Source of the DNA: Agathobaculum massiliense
GTDB taxonomy: Bacteria > Bacillota > Clostridia > Oscillospirales > Butyricicoccaceae
DNA: 64,000 nucleotides
Assembly (NCBI RefSeq): GCF_900291975.1
Contig: NZ_OMPN01000001.1
Location: 62,001 to 126,000 of the forward strand
Direction: 5' to 3'
A program made the position numbers and the translations under genes. The first letter of the stretch is position 1. Every line of letters starts with the position of its first letter. The notes beneath the pieces are model-generated. The model saw only the letters and a program-made list of their open reading frames with translations. It was not told the origin of the DNA and searched no databases. Shown here one piece after another: positions 9,066 through 19,969 of this stretch.

Positions 9066-9344
9066 ATGTACGAAGACAAGACTTTAGTATGCAAGGAATG
9101 CGGTCAGGAATTTGTGTTTACTGCCGGCGAGCAGGAATTCTATGCAGAGCGCGGTTTCCAGAACGAGCCGCAGCGCTGCAAGGCCTGCCGTGACGCCCGA
9201 AAGAACGCGGCTCGTGGCCCGCGCGAATATTTCACCGCTACCTGTGCTGCTTGCGGCGGAGAGGCTCGTGTTCCGTTCGAACCCAAGTCCGACCGTCCGG
9301 TATATTGCAGCGAATGCTTCGCCAAAATGCGCGAGCAGGGCTGA
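9066..9344 (+). CDS. Zinc-ribbon domain protein
   Basis: The 92-residue protein begins MYEDKTLVCKECGQEF; GAGAGGT lies just upstream of ATG 9066. Two CxxC pairs occur at each end (CKECG with CKACR, then CAACG with CSECF), which should make two zinc ribbons. It belongs to a small clostridial zinc-ribbon family of unknown function, often listed as probable zinc-binding protein. It stands alone between sigH and a terminator. Confidence 0.85.
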   Translation: MYEDKTLVCKECGQEFVFTAGEQEFYAERGFQNEPQRCKACRDARKNAARGPREYFTATCAACGGEARVPFEPKSDRPVYCSECFAKMREQG

Positions 9345-9356
9345 TAAGTGAACGGA

Positions 9357-9386
9357 AAATGTCCGGCTAACGCCGGACATTTTTTG
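9357..9386 (+). terminator. Terminator after the zinc-ribbon gene
   Basis: TGTCCGGC and GCCGGACA form the stem with a TAAC loop, followed by six T residues. Confidence 0.85.
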
Positions 9387-9532
9387 GTTTTACGAAGAGC
9401 AGCTCAGGGGACGGGCCGCTGCGGTGACGGATGGTTGGAAAGGAGAAAACGGCCGCGCGGTCGGTAGGGGGCGTTTATGGTAAAAAGGGCGCGTATTTTT
9501 TTGTTGATTTCTGATAAAACGCGATAAGGTGA

Positions 9533-9561
9533 TTGAAATTTGTATATTTTTGCGGTATACT
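9533..9561 (+). promoter_or_regulatory. Promoter of the DUF1858 gene
   Basis: TTGAAA (9533-9538) and TATACT (9556-9561) are 17 bases apart. The rest of the 9387-9590 gap shows nothing else recognisable. Confidence 0.75.
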
Positions 9562-9593
9562 AAAGACAACAAAAAACAAACAGGAGGTCCATC

Positions 9594-9794
9594 ATGGCGG
9601 CTATCACGAAAAAGACCACGATTGGCGAGGTGCTGAACCGCAATCTGGAAACGGCAAAGTTCTTTATGGAAATCGGTATGCATTGCTTGGGCTGCCCGGC
9701 ATCGCAGGGCGAAAGCATTGAGGAGGCCTGCATGGTGCATGGCACCAATGCGGACGAACTGGTTGCCAAGCTCAACGCATTCCTGGGCGAATAA
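9594..9794 (+). CDS. DUF1858 domain protein (redox disulfide family)
   Basis: The 66-residue protein is a stand-alone DUF1858 domain. It shows the helix TIGEVLNRNLETAKFFMEIG, then the CLGCP motif, which is the CxxC of the hybrid-cluster-protein-associated redox disulfide subfamily. Function in the family is not established; a thiol redox or cluster-binding role is inferred from the CxxC. AGGAGG lies just before the ATG, with its own promoter and terminator, so it is monocistronic. Confidence 0.9.
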   Translation: MAAITKKTTIGEVLNRNLETAKFFMEIGMHCLGCPASQGESIEEACMVHGTNADELVAKLNAFLGE

Positions 9795-9807
9795 GGATGA
9801 AAGACAA

Positions 9808-9838
9808 GGGCCGGCAAAGCATGCCGGCCCATTTTTTA
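9808..9838 (+). terminator. Terminator after the DUF1858 gene
   Basis: GGGCCGGCA and TGCCGGCCC make a perfect 9-bp stem, followed by ATTTTTT. Confidence 0.9.
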
Positions 9839-9846
9839 GGTGAGAA

Positions 9847-10536
9847 ATGGAACGGATGATTTTAACGCCCCGCTTGGCCTGCATCGCAGCGCTGATCCCT
9901 CGTGGGGCGCGGCTGGCAGATATCGGAACGGATCATGGAAAACTGCCGGTTTCTCTGCTGCTTTCCGGACGTGTCGCCGCCGCGATCGGGTCGGATATCC
10001 GGCAGGGGCCGCTGGATCATGCGGCCCGTAATGCCGCGGAGCATGGTGTGGCGCTGCCGCTGCGCCTTGCGGCGGGGCTGGAGGCCGTGCGGCCGGAGGA
10101 GTGCGACACGGTCAGCATCGCCGGCATGGGAGGCCAGACGATTGCAGATATCCTGGCGGCCGCGCCGTGGACGGGAGATGGCGAGCATCTGCTGCTTTTA
10201 CAGCCAATGACGATGGTCTATGAGCTTCGGCAGTGGCTTTGGGCGCATGGCTATATGATCGAGTGTGAAACGGTCTGTCGGGAGGAACGCCGGTATTATG
10301 TTGTGCTTTCCGTGCGCGGCGGTGGACCAGTGCGCGTGGTCCCGCTTTCCAGCTGCGCGTTTTCTCCGGCGCTGCTGCAGGCGGCGGGTGCGCGCGACTA
10401 TCTGGAAAAGCTGCTTCAGCGGGAAATACGCGCGCTGGAGGGTATGCAAAGCGGAAGCGCGGTTGACCGCGCCGTCCTTGACGGACAGCGTGAAATCGTT
10501 CGCGTGATCAAACAGGCATGGGAGGAATTGGCATGA
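9847..10536 (+). CDS. trmK: tRNA (adenine(22)-N1)-methyltransferase TrmK
   Basis: TrmK methylates N1 of A22 in bacterial tRNAs. The 229-residue protein has the SAM-binding motif ADIGTDHGKLPV near residue 22, SDIRQGPLDHA, and the catalytic-loop equivalent SIAGMGGQTI, all typical of the family (COG2384). The length fits. Its stop overlaps the start of the Nif3-like gene as ATGA, and trmK-Nif3 pairing is common in Bacillota. Confidence 0.92.
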   Translation: MERMILTPRLACIAALIPRGARLADIGTDHGKLPVSLLLSGRVAAAIGSDIRQGPLDHAARNAAEHGVALPLRLAAGLEAVRPEECDTVSIAGMGGQTIADILAAAPWTGDGEHLLLLQPMTMVYELRQWLWAHGYMIECETVCREERRYYVVLSVRGGGPVRVVPLSSCAFSPALLQAAGARDYLEKLLQREIRALEGMQSGSAVDRAVLDGQREIVRVIKQAWEELA

Positions 10537-11309
10537 TTACGGTTCAGGATATTGTAACGCTGCTGGAAGGGCTGGCGCCGCCCGCGCTGGCGGAAAGCTG
10601 GGATAATGTGGGGCTGCTTTGCGGGGATCGGGCGCGCGAAGTGACCAATGTGCTTTGCTCTCTCGATATTACCGAACAGGTCGTTGCGGAGGCGGCGGAA
10701 CGCGGCGCACAGATGATCGTCGCGCATCATCCGGTGATCTTTACCTCGATCAGTCGGATAACCGAGGACGATGCGACTGGACGTATCCTGCGTGCCGCGA
10801 TCCGGCATGATATTGCCCTCGTTTGTATGCACACCAACGCGGACTGTGCGCAGGGAGGCGTTAACGACGCCCTGGCCGCTGCGCTGTTCCTCACCAACGT
10901 GGGGAATCTGGAAGCGGGGGAAAACGGGATGCTGGGACGTGTTGGCGACCTGCCAAAGGAAATGGGGCCGCGGGAGTTCGCGCTTTATGTCAAAGAGTGT
11001 CTGCGTGCGTGCGGCGTTCGCTTTTGTGATGGCGGCCGGCCGATCCGTCGGGTGGCGGTCGGCGGCGGAGCCTGTGGCAAAATGATGGATTTTGCAATCG
11101 CAAAGGGGGCGGACGCATTCGTGATCGGAGACTGCAGCTACGACCTGATGCAGCGCGCGCAGACGCTTGGGCTGACGCTTGCGGACGCGGGTCATTTCCC
11201 AACCGAAAATCCGGTGACAGCGGCGTTCGCGGAGCAGATAGGCGGGGCGTTCCCCGCGTTGCGCGTCAGCGTTTCCGAGCGGCACGCGGACTGCATCCAA
11301 TTTGTATAA
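10533..11309 (+). CDS. Nif3-like dinuclear metal centre protein
   Basis: This 258-residue member of the Nif3/YqfO/GCH1-type-1-like family starts at ATG 10533, overlapping trmK, with GGAGGA six bases upstream. Metal ligands are visible in VAHHPVIF, CMHTNAD and the C-terminal DAGHFPTENP. The fold forms a hexamer with a di-metal site. The biochemical role is still unclear in the family, though linkage with trmK suggests tRNA or nucleotide metabolism. The usual central insertion of YqfO is absent, so this is the short form. Confidence 0.9.
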   Translation: MITVQDIVTLLEGLAPPALAESWDNVGLLCGDRAREVTNVLCSLDITEQVVAEAAERGAQMIVAHHPVIFTSISRITEDDATGRILRAAIRHDIALVCMHTNADCAQGGVNDALAAALFLTNVGNLEAGENGMLGRVGDLPKEMGPREFALYVKECLRACGVRFCDGGRPIRRVAVGGGACGKMMDFAIAKGADAFVIGDCSYDLMQRAQTLGLTLADAGHFPTENPVTAAFAEQIGGAFPALRVSVSERHADCIQFV

Positions 11310-11321
11310 GGAAGATCGATC

Positions 11322-13097
11322 ATGCCATTAGATGCTATCTGCCTTGGGGCAGTAACGGAAGAATTGAATCATGTGCTCGCGGGCTGCCGTGTGGAAAAGG
11401 TGTACCAGCCCGATCGGGATGAGATCGTGCTGCAGACGAGAGGCCAGGGCGGCGCAAGGCGCTTGCTGGTGTCGACCGCCGCCGGCGCGCCGCGGGTGCA
11501 TTTTATTGACGTCGCGCGAGAGAATCCGGCGGCGCCGCCCATGTTCTGCATGCTCCTGCGCAAGCATGTGCAGGGGGCAAAAATTGCGGCAGTCGTACAG
11601 CCGGCTGTGGAACGGATGCTGACTATCGAACTGGATACGACAGACGAAATGGGGGTGGCCTGCAAAAAACATCTGATCTGCGAGTTGATGGGGAAGCACT
11701 CCAACGTCATCCTGTGCGGGGAGGATAACCGTATCATTGACGCGATGCGCCGCGTGGACGGAGACCTTTCCGGTAAGCGGCAGGTATTGCCCGGCCTGTT
11801 TTACAGGTTGCCGCCGGCGCAGGAGAAGCATGACCCCTTTGCTCTGTCGGGAGTGGGGCTGTCGGCCTCCCTGCAATCCGCGGATGGAGAGATGGGGCTT
11901 GACCGATATCTGCTCAGCCAACTGCTTGGATTTTCGCCGCTGCTGTGCCGCGAGCTATCCTATCGGGCGACGGGAGACGCCGCGAAGCCGGTCGGCAAAC
12001 TGACCGCAGAGGAGCAGCTTCGTCTGGCGCAGGTGTTTGAGGACCTGAAAAGCTATCTCACAGAAAAACGGTGGAAGCCGTTCTTGCTTACGAAGACAGA
12101 GGATCATGCGGTTTTTGACTTTTCCTTTCTGCCAATCACGCAATATGAAGGCCTGATGACAGTATCGCAGGAGCAAAGCTTCTCGGACCTGCTGGCCGCG
12201 TTTTTTGAGAAAAAAGGGAAAGCGGAGCGCATGGCGCGGCGCTCGGCCGATTTGCATAAGGCCGTCGTCAACGCGCGCGACCGCTTGGCAAGAAAGCTGG
12301 CTGCGCAGCAAAAGGAGCTGGACGCGACGCAAAACCGCGAACAGTATAAACGGCTGGGCGACCTAATCACGGCAAACCTGTACCAGCTTGAAAAGGGGAT
12401 GAACAAGGCGGTGGTCGTGGACTATTACGACGAGGCCTGTCCCGAGGTGGAGGTCGCTTTGGATGTCCGATTGACGCCGCAGCAAAACGCGCAGAAGTAT
12501 TTCAAGCTGTACAACAAAGCCAAGACTGCGGAGGAAGTGCTGACGCAGCAGCTCGCACAGGGCCGTGCAGATCTGGATTATCTGGAAAGCGTGCTGGTCG
12601 CGCTGGGTGAGGCGGAGAGTGAACGGGACCTTGCTCAGCTGAGGGAGGAGCTGACACAGGAGGGCGTCCTGTCCAGCAAGCAGGCGCGCAACAAAAAGCA
12701 ACGCGTGAAGCCGGTGGCCGCAAAGCCGTTCCATTATCGCTCGAGCGACGGTTTTGATATCTTCGCGGGAAAAAACAACCTGCAAAACGATCTGTTGACG
12801 CTGAAGACTGCGTTTAAAAGCGATATCTGGTTCCACACACAGAAGATTCACGGCTCGCATGTGATTCTGGTGGCCGATGGGCGCGAACCAACCGATCGGG
12901 CTATGACGGAAGCGGCCATGATCGCGGCGTACCACTCCAAAGCGCGGCAGTCCTCGCTTGTGCCAGTGGATTACACACCGGTACGGCAGGTCAAAAAGCC
13001 GGCGGGAGCCAAGCCGGGTATGGTGATCTATCATGTGTACCAAACAGCCTACGTCACGCCGGATGAGGCGGCGGTGGAAAGACTCCGCATCGAGTAA
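11322..13097 (+). CDS. rqcH: Rqc2/RqcH NFACT family ribosome quality control protein
   Basis: The 591-residue protein has the NFACT-N domain at the start (MPLDAICLGAVTEELN, then LGCRVEKVYQP-like residues), a long coiled coil around residues 290-440, and the NFACT-R domain at the end with IWFHTQKIHGSHVIL and PVDYTPVRQVKKP. Bacterial RqcH binds obstructed 50S subunits and adds alanine tails to stalled chains. Older annotations call it fibronectin-binding protein. No partner rqcP lies beside it in this window. Confidence 0.93.
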   Translation: MPLDAICLGAVTEELNHVLAGCRVEKVYQPDRDEIVLQTRGQGGARRLLVSTAAGAPRVHFIDVARENPAAPPMFCMLLRKHVQGAKIAAVVQPAVERMLTIELDTTDEMGVACKKHLICELMGKHSNVILCGEDNRIIDAMRRVDGDLSGKRQVLPGLFYRLPPAQEKHDPFALSGVGLSASLQSADGEMGLDRYLLSQLLGFSPLLCRELSYRATGDAAKPVGKLTAEEQLRLAQVFEDLKSYLTEKRWKPFLLTKTEDHAVFDFSFLPITQYEGLMTVSQEQSFSDLLAAFFEKKGKAERMARRSADLHKAVVNARDRLARKLAAQQKELDATQNREQYKRLGDLITANLYQLEKGMNKAVVVDYYDEACPEVEVALDVRLTPQQNAQKYFKLYNKAKTAEEVLTQQLAQGRADLDYLESVLVALGEAESERDLAQLREELTQEGVLSSKQARNKKQRVKPVAAKPFHYRSSDGFDIFAGKNNLQNDLLTLKTAFKSDIWFHTQKIHGSHVILVADGREPTDRAMTEAAMIAAYHSKARQSSLVPVDYTPVRQVKKPAGAKPGMVIYHVYQTAYVTPDEAAVERLRIE

Positions 13098-13202
13098 AAA
13101 TGGAGAAGCAGGATGTGGTTTGATAAGATCCTATATGGATTGCCGTACCTTCATTTGAGATATCGGCTAAGGTATATTGTGAATGCGGAAAGAGGGAAGT
13201 AT

Positions 13203-13733
13203 ATGATTCTGTCCGGTAAGGAGATTGTAAAGCATATCGGCAAGGAAATTATTATCGAGCCATTCGATCCAAAGCGGGTCAATCCGAACAGCTATAACCT
13301 GTCGCTGGCGAACGAGCTGCTTGTTTATGATAACGATGTACTTGACATGAAAACCCCGAATACGGCGCACCGTATCGAGATACCGGAGGAAGGCCTGCTC
13401 TTACAGCCCAACCGCCTGTACCTGGGGCGCACAAACGAATATACGGTGACAGACCGGTATATCCCCATGCTGGAGGGACGGTCGTCGACCGGACGCTTGG
13501 GTCTGTTCATCCATGTTACCGCTGGTTTTGGAGACGTGGGGTTTGCGGGTTACTGGACATTGGAGATATTCTGCGTGCAGCCGATTCGGATTTATCCTAA
13601 TGTGGAGATCTGTCAGATTTATTATCACGATATCGATGGAGAGTATGATCCGTATACCAGTGGAAAATATCAGAACAATACGGGGATTCAGCCGAGCCTG
13701 CTGTACCGCGACTTTGAAAAAAGTGATACCTGA
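13203..13733 (+). CDS. dcd: dCTP deaminase
   Basis: The 176-residue enzyme deaminates dCTP, feeding dUMP and dTMP synthesis. It begins MILSGKEIVKHIG from ATG 13203, with GAGGGAAG immediately upstream; 30 codons of open frame before it are not conserved. Signature residues are EGRSSTGRLGLF and TAGFGDVGFAGYWTLE. Whether it is only a deaminase or also a dUTPase cannot be decided by eye. A shared bidirectional terminator follows. Confidence 0.92.
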   Translation: MILSGKEIVKHIGKEIIIEPFDPKRVNPNSYNLSLANELLVYDNDVLDMKTPNTAHRIEIPEEGLLLQPNRLYLGRTNEYTVTDRYIPMLEGRSSTGRLGLFIHVTAGFGDVGFAGYWTLEIFCVQPIRIYPNVEICQIYYHDIDGEYDPYTSGKYQNNTGIQPSLLYRDFEKSDT

Positions 13734-13766
13734 AAGGAGGGGCGCATAGCGCCCCTCCTTTAATTT
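13733..13766. terminator. Bidirectional terminator between dcd and the SLH gene
   Basis: AAAGGAGGGGCGC and GCGCCCCTCCTTT form a long stem with a short loop between convergent genes, with T-rich sequence on the plus side. Confidence 0.85.
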
Positions 13767-14698
13767 TCCATCAGCAACATTGCGCGGTATAACATTTCAC
13801 AGGCGACCTGCCGGGTAATCGGTTCGCCGCTGTCCAGCATCGAAGCAAGAGGGGAGAGCACGTCCAACCGAGACATGCTGCTGACCGCGCTTTGCGCCCA
13901 GTCCATTTCTGCGGTATGCTCGGGGGCGATAACATATTCCGCGCCGTCGAGCGCCTCTCCCAGAAGATTTCGAATCACAACGCTTGCTTCCGCCAATGTG
14001 ATGGGGTTCTGTCCCCGTATCTCGGCCAGGCCGCCGGCGGTCTGGTATCCGCTGACCAGCCCATTTGCGGCGGCTGTACTCACAAAGGGCTTTGCCCATA
14101 GAGAGAGGCCACGGTCGTCGGCAAAGTCGGTCTGCTGGGTCGGTTCAACCGGAAGCTTGGCGACCGCGGTTGCCATAGTGATGAATTCGCTGCGCGTCAC
14201 GGTCTGGGCAGGACGGAAGAAGGAACAGCCGCCAATATTTTCGCCGGTCATAATACCATTTTCCGATAGGCAGATTGCGGCATAATGCGCGGGATTTCCC
14301 GTCATGTCGGAATAGGTGAGTCCAGCGCGGTTCTTTTTCACTGTGATCGTAACGTCGGCAGGCTCCGCCGTATTCCCGTTGGCATCGACAACCGTATAGG
14401 AAAATTTATCCTTGCCCGCTTTTTTCGCAGGGGAATAAGATAGAATATTTCCTTCGATCGATGCAGTGCCGAGACGAGGCTGTTCGGTAAGCTGGTACAG
14501 AACAATATCATTATCAGAATCCGCAGCGGTCAGCTCTACCTCAATCGGTATCTCTACGCAAGTCTCTGCCTCGACGGCATAGGCTGCAGGGACGCCCGCA
14601 GCCGGCGTTTCCGATGTCAGGCCGGCTGCAAGCGCCACGCCGGAAAAGAGTACTGTGGCGGGCAGCAGCAGTACAGCGATCAATAATTTTCGATCCAT
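13760..14698 (-). CDS. SLH-domain surface protein with Ig-like repeat
   Basis: The 312-residue protein starts at ATG 14698, preceded by AAAGGGTG. It has a signal peptide (MDRKLLIAVLLLPATVLF), an Ig/cadherin-like segment (about 40-130) with YTVVDANGNTAEPADVTITV-type sequence, then S-layer homology repeats (for example RSEFITMATAVAKL and QVACEMLYRAM). SLH domains bind pyruvylated cell-wall polymers, so this is probably a wall-anchored protein without an enzymatic domain. Confidence 0.85.
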   Translation of the reverse strand: MDRKLLIAVLLLPATVLFSGVALAAGLTSETPAAGVPAAYAVEAETCVEIPIEVELTAADSDNDIVLYQLTEQPRLGTASIEGNILSYSPAKKAGKDKFSYTVVDANGNTAEPADVTITVKKNRAGLTYSDMTGNPAHYAAICLSENGIMTGENIGGCSFFRPAQTVTRSEFITMATAVAKLPVEPTQQTDFADDRGLSLWAKPFVSTAAANGLVSGYQTAGGLAEIRGQNPITLAEASVVIRNLLGEALDGAEYVIAPEHTAEMDWAQSAVSSMSRLDVLSPLASMLDSGEPITRQVACEMLYRAMLLMEN

Positions 14699-14835
14699 AA
14701 AATCATACACCCTTTCCAGAATGTTCTGCATCCCGCAGTATGCACCGCTTTGAAGGGCTTTATGCATAAATTTTCCGGAATATTTGCAAGCGAAACCATA
14801 ATCTTGCCGAAAGGCAGGAAATAGGGGGAAAATGC

Positions 14836-14864
14836 TTGCCGAAATTCGTGCTTTGTGGCATAAT
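14836..14864 (+). promoter_or_regulatory. Probable guaA promoter
   Basis: TTGCCG (14836-14841) and CATAAT (14859-14864) are 17 bases apart, 42 bases before the start codon. I see no guanine riboswitch core in the short leader. Confidence 0.55.
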
Positions 14865-14905
14865 TTTTATATAAGGAATACAGGAACAGGGAAAGGAGAA
14901 TGAGA

Positions 14906-16450
<1,545 letters not shown>

Positions 16451-16508
16451 TTTCAGAGGTCTGAAAAAGCCCGGAATGACTGGGTTTTCTAAGGCGTGAT
16501 GCCCTCTG

Positions 16509-16526
16509 TGGCAACGATTTGGCAAC
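16509..16526 (+). repeat. Short direct repeat TGGCAAC, integrase-type
   Basis: TGGCAAC occurs at 16509 and 16520, an 11-base period, just behind guaA and before the regulator gene of the decayed element. Such repeats often flank attachment sites of tyrosine-recombinase elements. Function is inferred. Confidence 0.35.
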
Positions 16527-16542
16527 ATTTTTTCATTATTCA

Positions 16543-16588
16543 TAAAAAGAGAGCTAACTGATTTTGATTAGTCAGTTAGCTTTCTTTT
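16543..16588. terminator. Terminator between guaA and the accessory region
   Basis: GAGCTAACTGA and TCAGTTAGCTT form the stem, followed by TCTTTTTA on the plus strand. It can serve guaA and the convergent regulator gene. Confidence 0.75.
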
Positions 16589-16641
16589 TATTATTGTCCT
16601 GTGCAACAAACGGCCCCTCTCATGGCCTACAAGTGAGATGG

Positions 16642-17130
16642 TCAAGCGAGATCCTGGGGCAGCACCTTCACATAGGTCTGCGCCTTGTCAAACTCCGGGT
16701 AGTGGTAGCGCCACTTGTCGTAATCCTCTTTGGAGATCTCACCTGCCTCCAACATGGCAGCGGCCTGCTGCCAAGAACAGAGCATTTCGTGCAGCCGGGC
16801 GGCGTCCTTGTTCTTTCGCACATCGACTTTCAGGCAGATTTCTCCATCCATCTCGCTGATCTTGAGTCCATAGTTGTCCTCCAGGGTAAACAGCGTGTAC
16901 ATCAGCCCTACATAGGAGTCTATGTCAGGGACAGAAAGCGCATGGGGTGAGATATCCAGTACCTCAGCCAGGGCAGCGGTCAGGTCTGCCTTTGGGGTTC
17001 TTGATCCTGTTTCGTACTGTGCAAGGCGCACATCGGCAGACTTCTCCGGGAAGCTTAGCGCCATACCGAGATATTTCTGTGTCATCCCCCGCAGGAGACG
17101 GAAAAAGTGAATTCGTTCACCAATCGCCAT
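16642..17130 (-). CDS. XRE-family HTH transcriptional regulator of the mobile element
   Basis: The 162-residue protein has an N-terminal helix-turn-helix (RLLRGMTQKYLGMAL, then RLAQYETGSRTPKADLTAAL) and a C-terminal region with ISEMDGEICLKVDV. It is intact and divergent from the Xis-like gene, the usual position of a repressor that controls excision genes in clostridial integrative elements. Target sites are presumably in the AT-rich gap 17131-17356. Confidence 0.85.
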   Translation of the reverse strand: MAIGERIHFFRLLRGMTQKYLGMALSFPEKSADVRLAQYETGSRTPKADLTAALAEVLDISPHALSVPDIDSYVGLMYTLFTLEDNYGLKISEMDGEICLKVDVRKNKDAARLHEMLCSWQQAAAMLEAGEISKEDYDKWRYHYPEFDKAQTYVKVLPQDLA

Positions 17131-17356
17131 GCGACCAACTCCAATCTATGATCGTTTCTATTTGAAACATAGCATATTTGTTTAGTTTTGTTAAGATTAT
17201 CTAAGCAAATAAGCTTAGATAACGAAGCACAAAAAATATTACGCTAGTTTTTTAGTTATAAAATTGAGAAAAAGTGGCAGCAGAGGGTGATGAGGTCTTT
17301 ATGAAAAACAAAATCAGCAAGCAGAAATAATCAACAAGGTAAGGAAGGTACTTACT

Positions 17357-17560
17357 ATGGCAAATCAGATTTTTATGCGTGTCAACGAAGTGGCAGAGAA
17401 GTTGGGGATCTCCATCCCCTTTGCCTATAGGATCATGCGACAGATGAATGAGGAAGTGGCAAAAAACGGCTGCATCACCGTTGCCAGTCGAATTGACAGA
17501 AAGTTTTTCCATGAGAAATTCTATGGTACAAGATCTGAGACAGAAAGGAAGGAGAAATAA
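17357..17560 (+). CDS. Excisionase-like small DNA-binding protein
   Basis: The 67-residue protein (MANQIFMRVNEVAEKLGIS, then FAYRIMRQMNEE) is a winged-helix/MerR-like excisionase or DNA-binding domain of the kind encoded before integrases of Bacillota elements. It is intact, unlike the genes that follow. It lies three bases before the integrase remnant and probably shared its transcript. Excisionase activity is inferred from position. Confidence 0.75.
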   Translation: MANQIFMRVNEVAEKLGISIPFAYRIMRQMNEEVAKNGCITVASRIDRKFFHEKFYGTRSETERKEK

Positions 17561-17562
17561 TT

Positions 17563-18582
17563 ATGGCAGCGTTCAAAAATAAGGACAATGGAACCTGGTA
17601 TATTCAATTCCGTTACACCGATTGAAAGGGCGAACGCCAGCAGAAGCTCAAGCGCGGCTTTGCCACCAAGCGAGAAGCGCTGGAATGGGAACGGGAGTTC
17701 CTGATAGAAAAACAGACTGATGTGAATATGACCTTTGAGAGCTTTGTTGCTCTCTATGAGAAGGACATTAAACCCAAGCTGAAACTTAATACCTGGCTCA
17801 CCAAGGAGGGGACACTATCCGTTGGCAAAATGAAATTCGGGAATTGAGGGACTGCTATGGCAAACCTCTGTCGAAAACTTACCTTAAGACAGTTCACAAT
17901 CAGCTTAGCGCAATTTTCAACCATGCTGCCCAATTTTACGGTCTGAATATCAACCCTGACCGACAGGCTGGCAACAGGGGGGCAAAGGAACGAAAGGTGA
18001 TGCTGTTCTGGATCCGAGAGGAGTACATCCGGCTTTTTGAGGCCATGATGGACAAGCCGTTGTCTTTCTACGCCTTTGAGGTATTGTACTGGTGCGGTGT
18101 CCGTGAGGGTGAGCTGTTGGCTCTGACCCCGTCGGACTTTGACTTTGAAAAGCGCACTGTTACCATCAATAAGTCTTACCAGCGGCTCAATAAGCAGGAT
18201 GTGATCACTACGCCTAAGACACCCAAGAGTAACTGCGTGATCCAGATGCCACAGTTCCTTTGCGATGAGTTGCAGGACTACATCAAACAGCTCTATGGAG
18301 TGGAGCTGGACAGCCGGATGTTCCCCATCAACAAAAGCTATCTTCATCGGGAAATGGACTGTGGCTGTAAGCAAACCGGGGTGAAACGAATTCGTATACA
18401 CGATTTGAGACATAGCCACATCAGTTTGTTGATCGATATGGGCTTTACCGCCCTGGCTTTTGCAGAGCGTGTGGGACATGAAAGTATCGACATCACATAC
18501 CGATACGCCCATCTGTTCCCCCACCCGTCAGGTGGAAATGGCTGACAAGCTGGATTTGCTAAAAAATGAGAAGGGAGTGTAA
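17563..18582 (+). pseudogene. Tyrosine recombinase (phage/ICE integrase), broken
   Basis: The frame begins MAAFKNKDNGTWYIQFRYTD (arm-binding domain) and hits TGA at 17623, at the place where relatives have Trp. It continues as KGERQQKLKRGFATKREAL to a deletion and frameshift near 17810-17840. The catalytic half resumes as IRELRDCYGKPLSKTYLK and holds GVREGELLAL, RIRIHDLRHSHISLL and VGHESIDITYRYAH, so the R, HxxR and Y residues survive. A second frameshift sits in the C-run near 18520, before a coda ending at 18582. With three lesions the protein cannot be made in one piece. Confidence 0.88.
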
Positions 18583-18586
18583 GAAA

Positions 18587-18920
18587 ATGTCTAAGAAGAA
18601 CTACGACAACCACAACCGCTGAAGAAACAAGACGGTGGCTTTCCGAGTGTCGGCGGAAGAAGATCTCCAACTGGAAACCCTGGTGAAGCTCACCGGCCTG
18701 ACCAAGCAGGACTACATTATCCGGTGGCTATTGGAACGAGATGTGGTGGTGCAGGGCAACCCCAAGGTTTACAAAGCCCTGCGGGATCAAGTTGGCAACA
18801 GTGCTGGACGAACTCCACCGGATCGAAGCCGGGCAAGGCGTAAATGAGGGACTGTTGGACACCATTCAGATGATCACAACCATTATGAAAGGAATGCAGG
18901 AGGGTATTGCCTATGATTGA
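18587..18920 (+). pseudogene. MobC-like mobilisation protein, broken
   Basis: The frame starts MSKKNYDNHNR, then TGA at 18620 where relatives of this clostridial family have Trp, then NKTVAFRVSAEEDLQLETL and the ribbon-helix-helix-like segment GLTKQDYIIRWLLERDV. A frameshift near 18790 moves the remaining VLDELHRIEAGQG portion into another frame, ending at 18920. It resembles plasmid mobilisation/relaxosome accessory proteins that follow integrases in such elements. No relaxase gene is visible in the window. Confidence 0.75.
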
Positions 18921-19969
18921 TGAAGAAAATGACCACCCAGGACTCATCTGTTGGCGCAGATGATGGGCAGTCAATCTCCAAAACTTACGAAAATAGTATA
19001 CCCACTTCCGGGCAAAAAAGCAACGATGAAATTGTAAACTCCTAGGACAGTCTGGAAGAAATGTACCGCAAGATGCAGCGCATGACAGACCCTTGATACC
19101 TGCATACACTCACAATGACAGAGCTGTTCCAAACCACCTATAAGAGTAGGCAACCGGTGGTGGAAGGTCTGCTTTACGCAGGGGCATATATCCTAGCCGA
19201 AGCACCCAAAATCGGCAAGTCCTTCCTGGTGGCCCAAATCGCCTACCATGTCAGCACCGGGTAGGATTTGTGGGGGGTACAAGGTTCATCAGGGGACGGT
19301 ACTTTACCTTGCGATGGAAGATGATTTTCAGCATATCCAGAGCCGGATGTTTATGATGTACGGTGTGAACAATCCCCCCAACCGCCACTTCGCTACCGCC
19401 GCCGGAAAGATCGGGAATGGGTTGAATGAACAGCTGAAGAATTTTGTGCGGGAGTACCCGGGCACCAATCTCATCACCATTGACACTATGCAGAATATCC
19501 GTGAGGTAGGCGGTGAAGCGTACAGTTATGCCAGCGACTATGAGATCACCGGCAGAATCAAACAGTTTGCTGATCAACATGTTATCTGTGTGCTGACAGT
19601 CCACCACACCCGAAAGCAGCAGGCAGATGATTCCTTTGAGACAATCTCTGGAACTACGGGATTGCTGGGCTGTGCAGATGGGTTCTCTGCTGATGCAGAA
19701 GAAAAAACGCACGGAGCTGGACACTACCAAAAAAGTTGTGGGGCGGGATCAGCCGGATCAGATTCTCTATTCGAAGAAGGATCCGCAGACCCAGATTTAG
19801 AATCTGGAACGCATGGAAAACGAGCTGTATAAAGAGCGCCCAGCCCCGGTGCTGGATGCGGTTGCAAAATTGGTTTCCCTTGAGTGCCGAGCGTGGGGCG
19901 GGGGCGCGACGGTGAAAATGATACCGTCAAAAACACCGTCGCTATCGTCGCAACCGTCGCGGAAAGGAA
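18913..19969 (+). pseudogene. RepA-like AAA ATPase, broken
   Basis: Parts of an AAA_25/RepA-type ATPase can be followed across several frames. TELFQTTYKSRQPVVEGLLY leads to a Walker-A-like APKIGKSFLVAQ, then TAG at 19262. After a frameshift come GTVLYLAMEDDFQHIQSRM, ITIDTMQNIREVGG and LTVHHTRKQQADDSFE. Another frameshift near 19680 leads to VVGRDQPDQILY, and a further TAG at 19798. Earlier stops also occur (near 18961 and 19044). In intact elements this protein would act in plasmid-like replication; here it is debris. Confidence 0.8.

Noticed and set aside
17563-18920. UGA read as tryptophan by this organism
   Set aside because: Core genes such as ruvC, thiW and tenA end in TGA, and the element genes also carry frameshifts, so plain decay is simpler. 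Recoding in a former host of the element is left open in a finding.
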